From positions 178,655,442-178,719,441 of the forward strand of contig NC_081555.1 in NCBI RefSeq assembly GCF_963082655.1: DNA of 64,000 bases, in the 5' to 3' direction. The notes beneath the pieces are model-generated. The model was not told the origin of the DNA. It did not search any database and saw nothing but the letters and a program-made list of their open reading frames with translations. The stretch is from Stomoxys calcitrans (lineage: Eukaryota; Arthropoda; Insecta; Diptera; Muscidae). Below, piece by piece: positions 63,429 through 64,000 of the stretch (position 1 is its first letter; every line of letters begins with the position of its first letter). A program made the translations under genes and the position numbers.

Positions 63429-64000
63429 TTTCTAATCCAAAGCATTCCATTGCGCTTGACATCCCCACTTCCATGTTAGCAATGATCAAAATTGGTCCAT
63501 GCTTGATTGTAGTTTCCGTATATATCCTCACTCTAGCTTTAGTAATTTTCTGCGCACTCTTTTGTGTTTTCTCACCAATTTTTCCTCCGCCATCACAGGG
63601 AACAGGACAGATTTGAAAAGTTCCATAGTTTTTGGTCAGCAGGCTATAAAAATGAAGAACAACAAACTCAGAGTGGCAAATGTGTTGAGTTATTGTTGAT
63701 ATTTTTCGCCTTTAGCAATTGTATGTTAGTTAACTTCGATCAGTGAAAGTCCTTGTGTTACCCATGCATCACTTCCATGCAGAGCATGAATGCAAAGAAT
63801 TTGGTCCATTTTCAACATTCCGCCCCAAATCACGAATATTAGTCCTTCGCAAAATACAACAGCCACTGGTGCTAATGTATTCCCTTGCACATTTGGCGCC
63901 TATACTGACACATCTTATATAGCCAGAAAGAGGTTTCAAAGTGACACTACACTCATAGAAAAGTGTTTGCTGAAAATATCAATCACTGTCTGCTGAATAT
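63429..64000. other. Unassigned DNA at window end
   Basis: No gene or repeat is recognised. Short frames of 60-68 codons have no motif. Confidence 0.4.

Overview
The window is eukaryotic, AT-rich DNA from an insect, most likely a calyptrate fly (a muscid such as Stomoxys, Haematobia or Musca). This rests on three things: Ty3/gypsy, Jockey-like and RTE-like retroelements with dipteran-style motifs, a mariner-type MITE, and a dense background of roughly 150-bp subrepeats built around a core like ATAGCTGCCATATAGACCGATC. I recall this background from such genomes, but no search was run. I see no convincing host exon. All protein coding that I can support belongs to mobile elements, so the window looks like intergenic DNA or a very large intron.

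Layout. 1-32.9 kb is a mosaic of dispersed repeats: families I call A, B, C and D, tRNA-headed SINEs, remnants of at least three LINE types (5.4-5.7, 7.0-7.4, 9.7-12.4 and 19.3-19.8 kb) and a broken mariner-superfamily transposase (27.3-27.9 kb). The centrepiece is one LTR retrotransposon at 32888-47711. It has 2.86-kb LTRs, a 4-bp ACTT target duplication and a tRNA-Lys-type primer binding site. Its Gag starts with a RING-H2 finger, and its Pol (protease, RT, RNase H, integrase) lies in the -1 frame behind an A AAA AAC slippery site and a stem-loop. A second, 5'-truncated LINE (43250-46546, 8-bp target duplication AAGTTCAG) sits inside its 3' LTR. From 47.7 to 64 kb the mosaic resumes. It includes another RTE fragment with a small CAA-tailed retroposon inside it, a 238-bp mariner MITE inside a family-B repeat, a family-B repeat inside a SINE, a Jockey-like LINE with an intact second ORF (56.1-59.4 kb) and a decayed LINE tail carrying a 15-bp minisatellite.

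How the parts relate. Nesting gives a relative order: SINE before family B at 53-54.7 kb, family B before the MITE at 50.6 kb, the LTR element before the LINE in its 3' LTR, and RTE decay before the CAA-tailed insert. The most interesting unexplained signal is the A/B/D repeat superfamily. Its copies keep two inverted-repeat structures at their ends, with apparently compensating changes between families, while the internal subrepeats diverge. The second is the unusual architecture of the LTR element: RING-Gag, predicted frameshift signal, giant LTRs and no recognisable polypurine tract.
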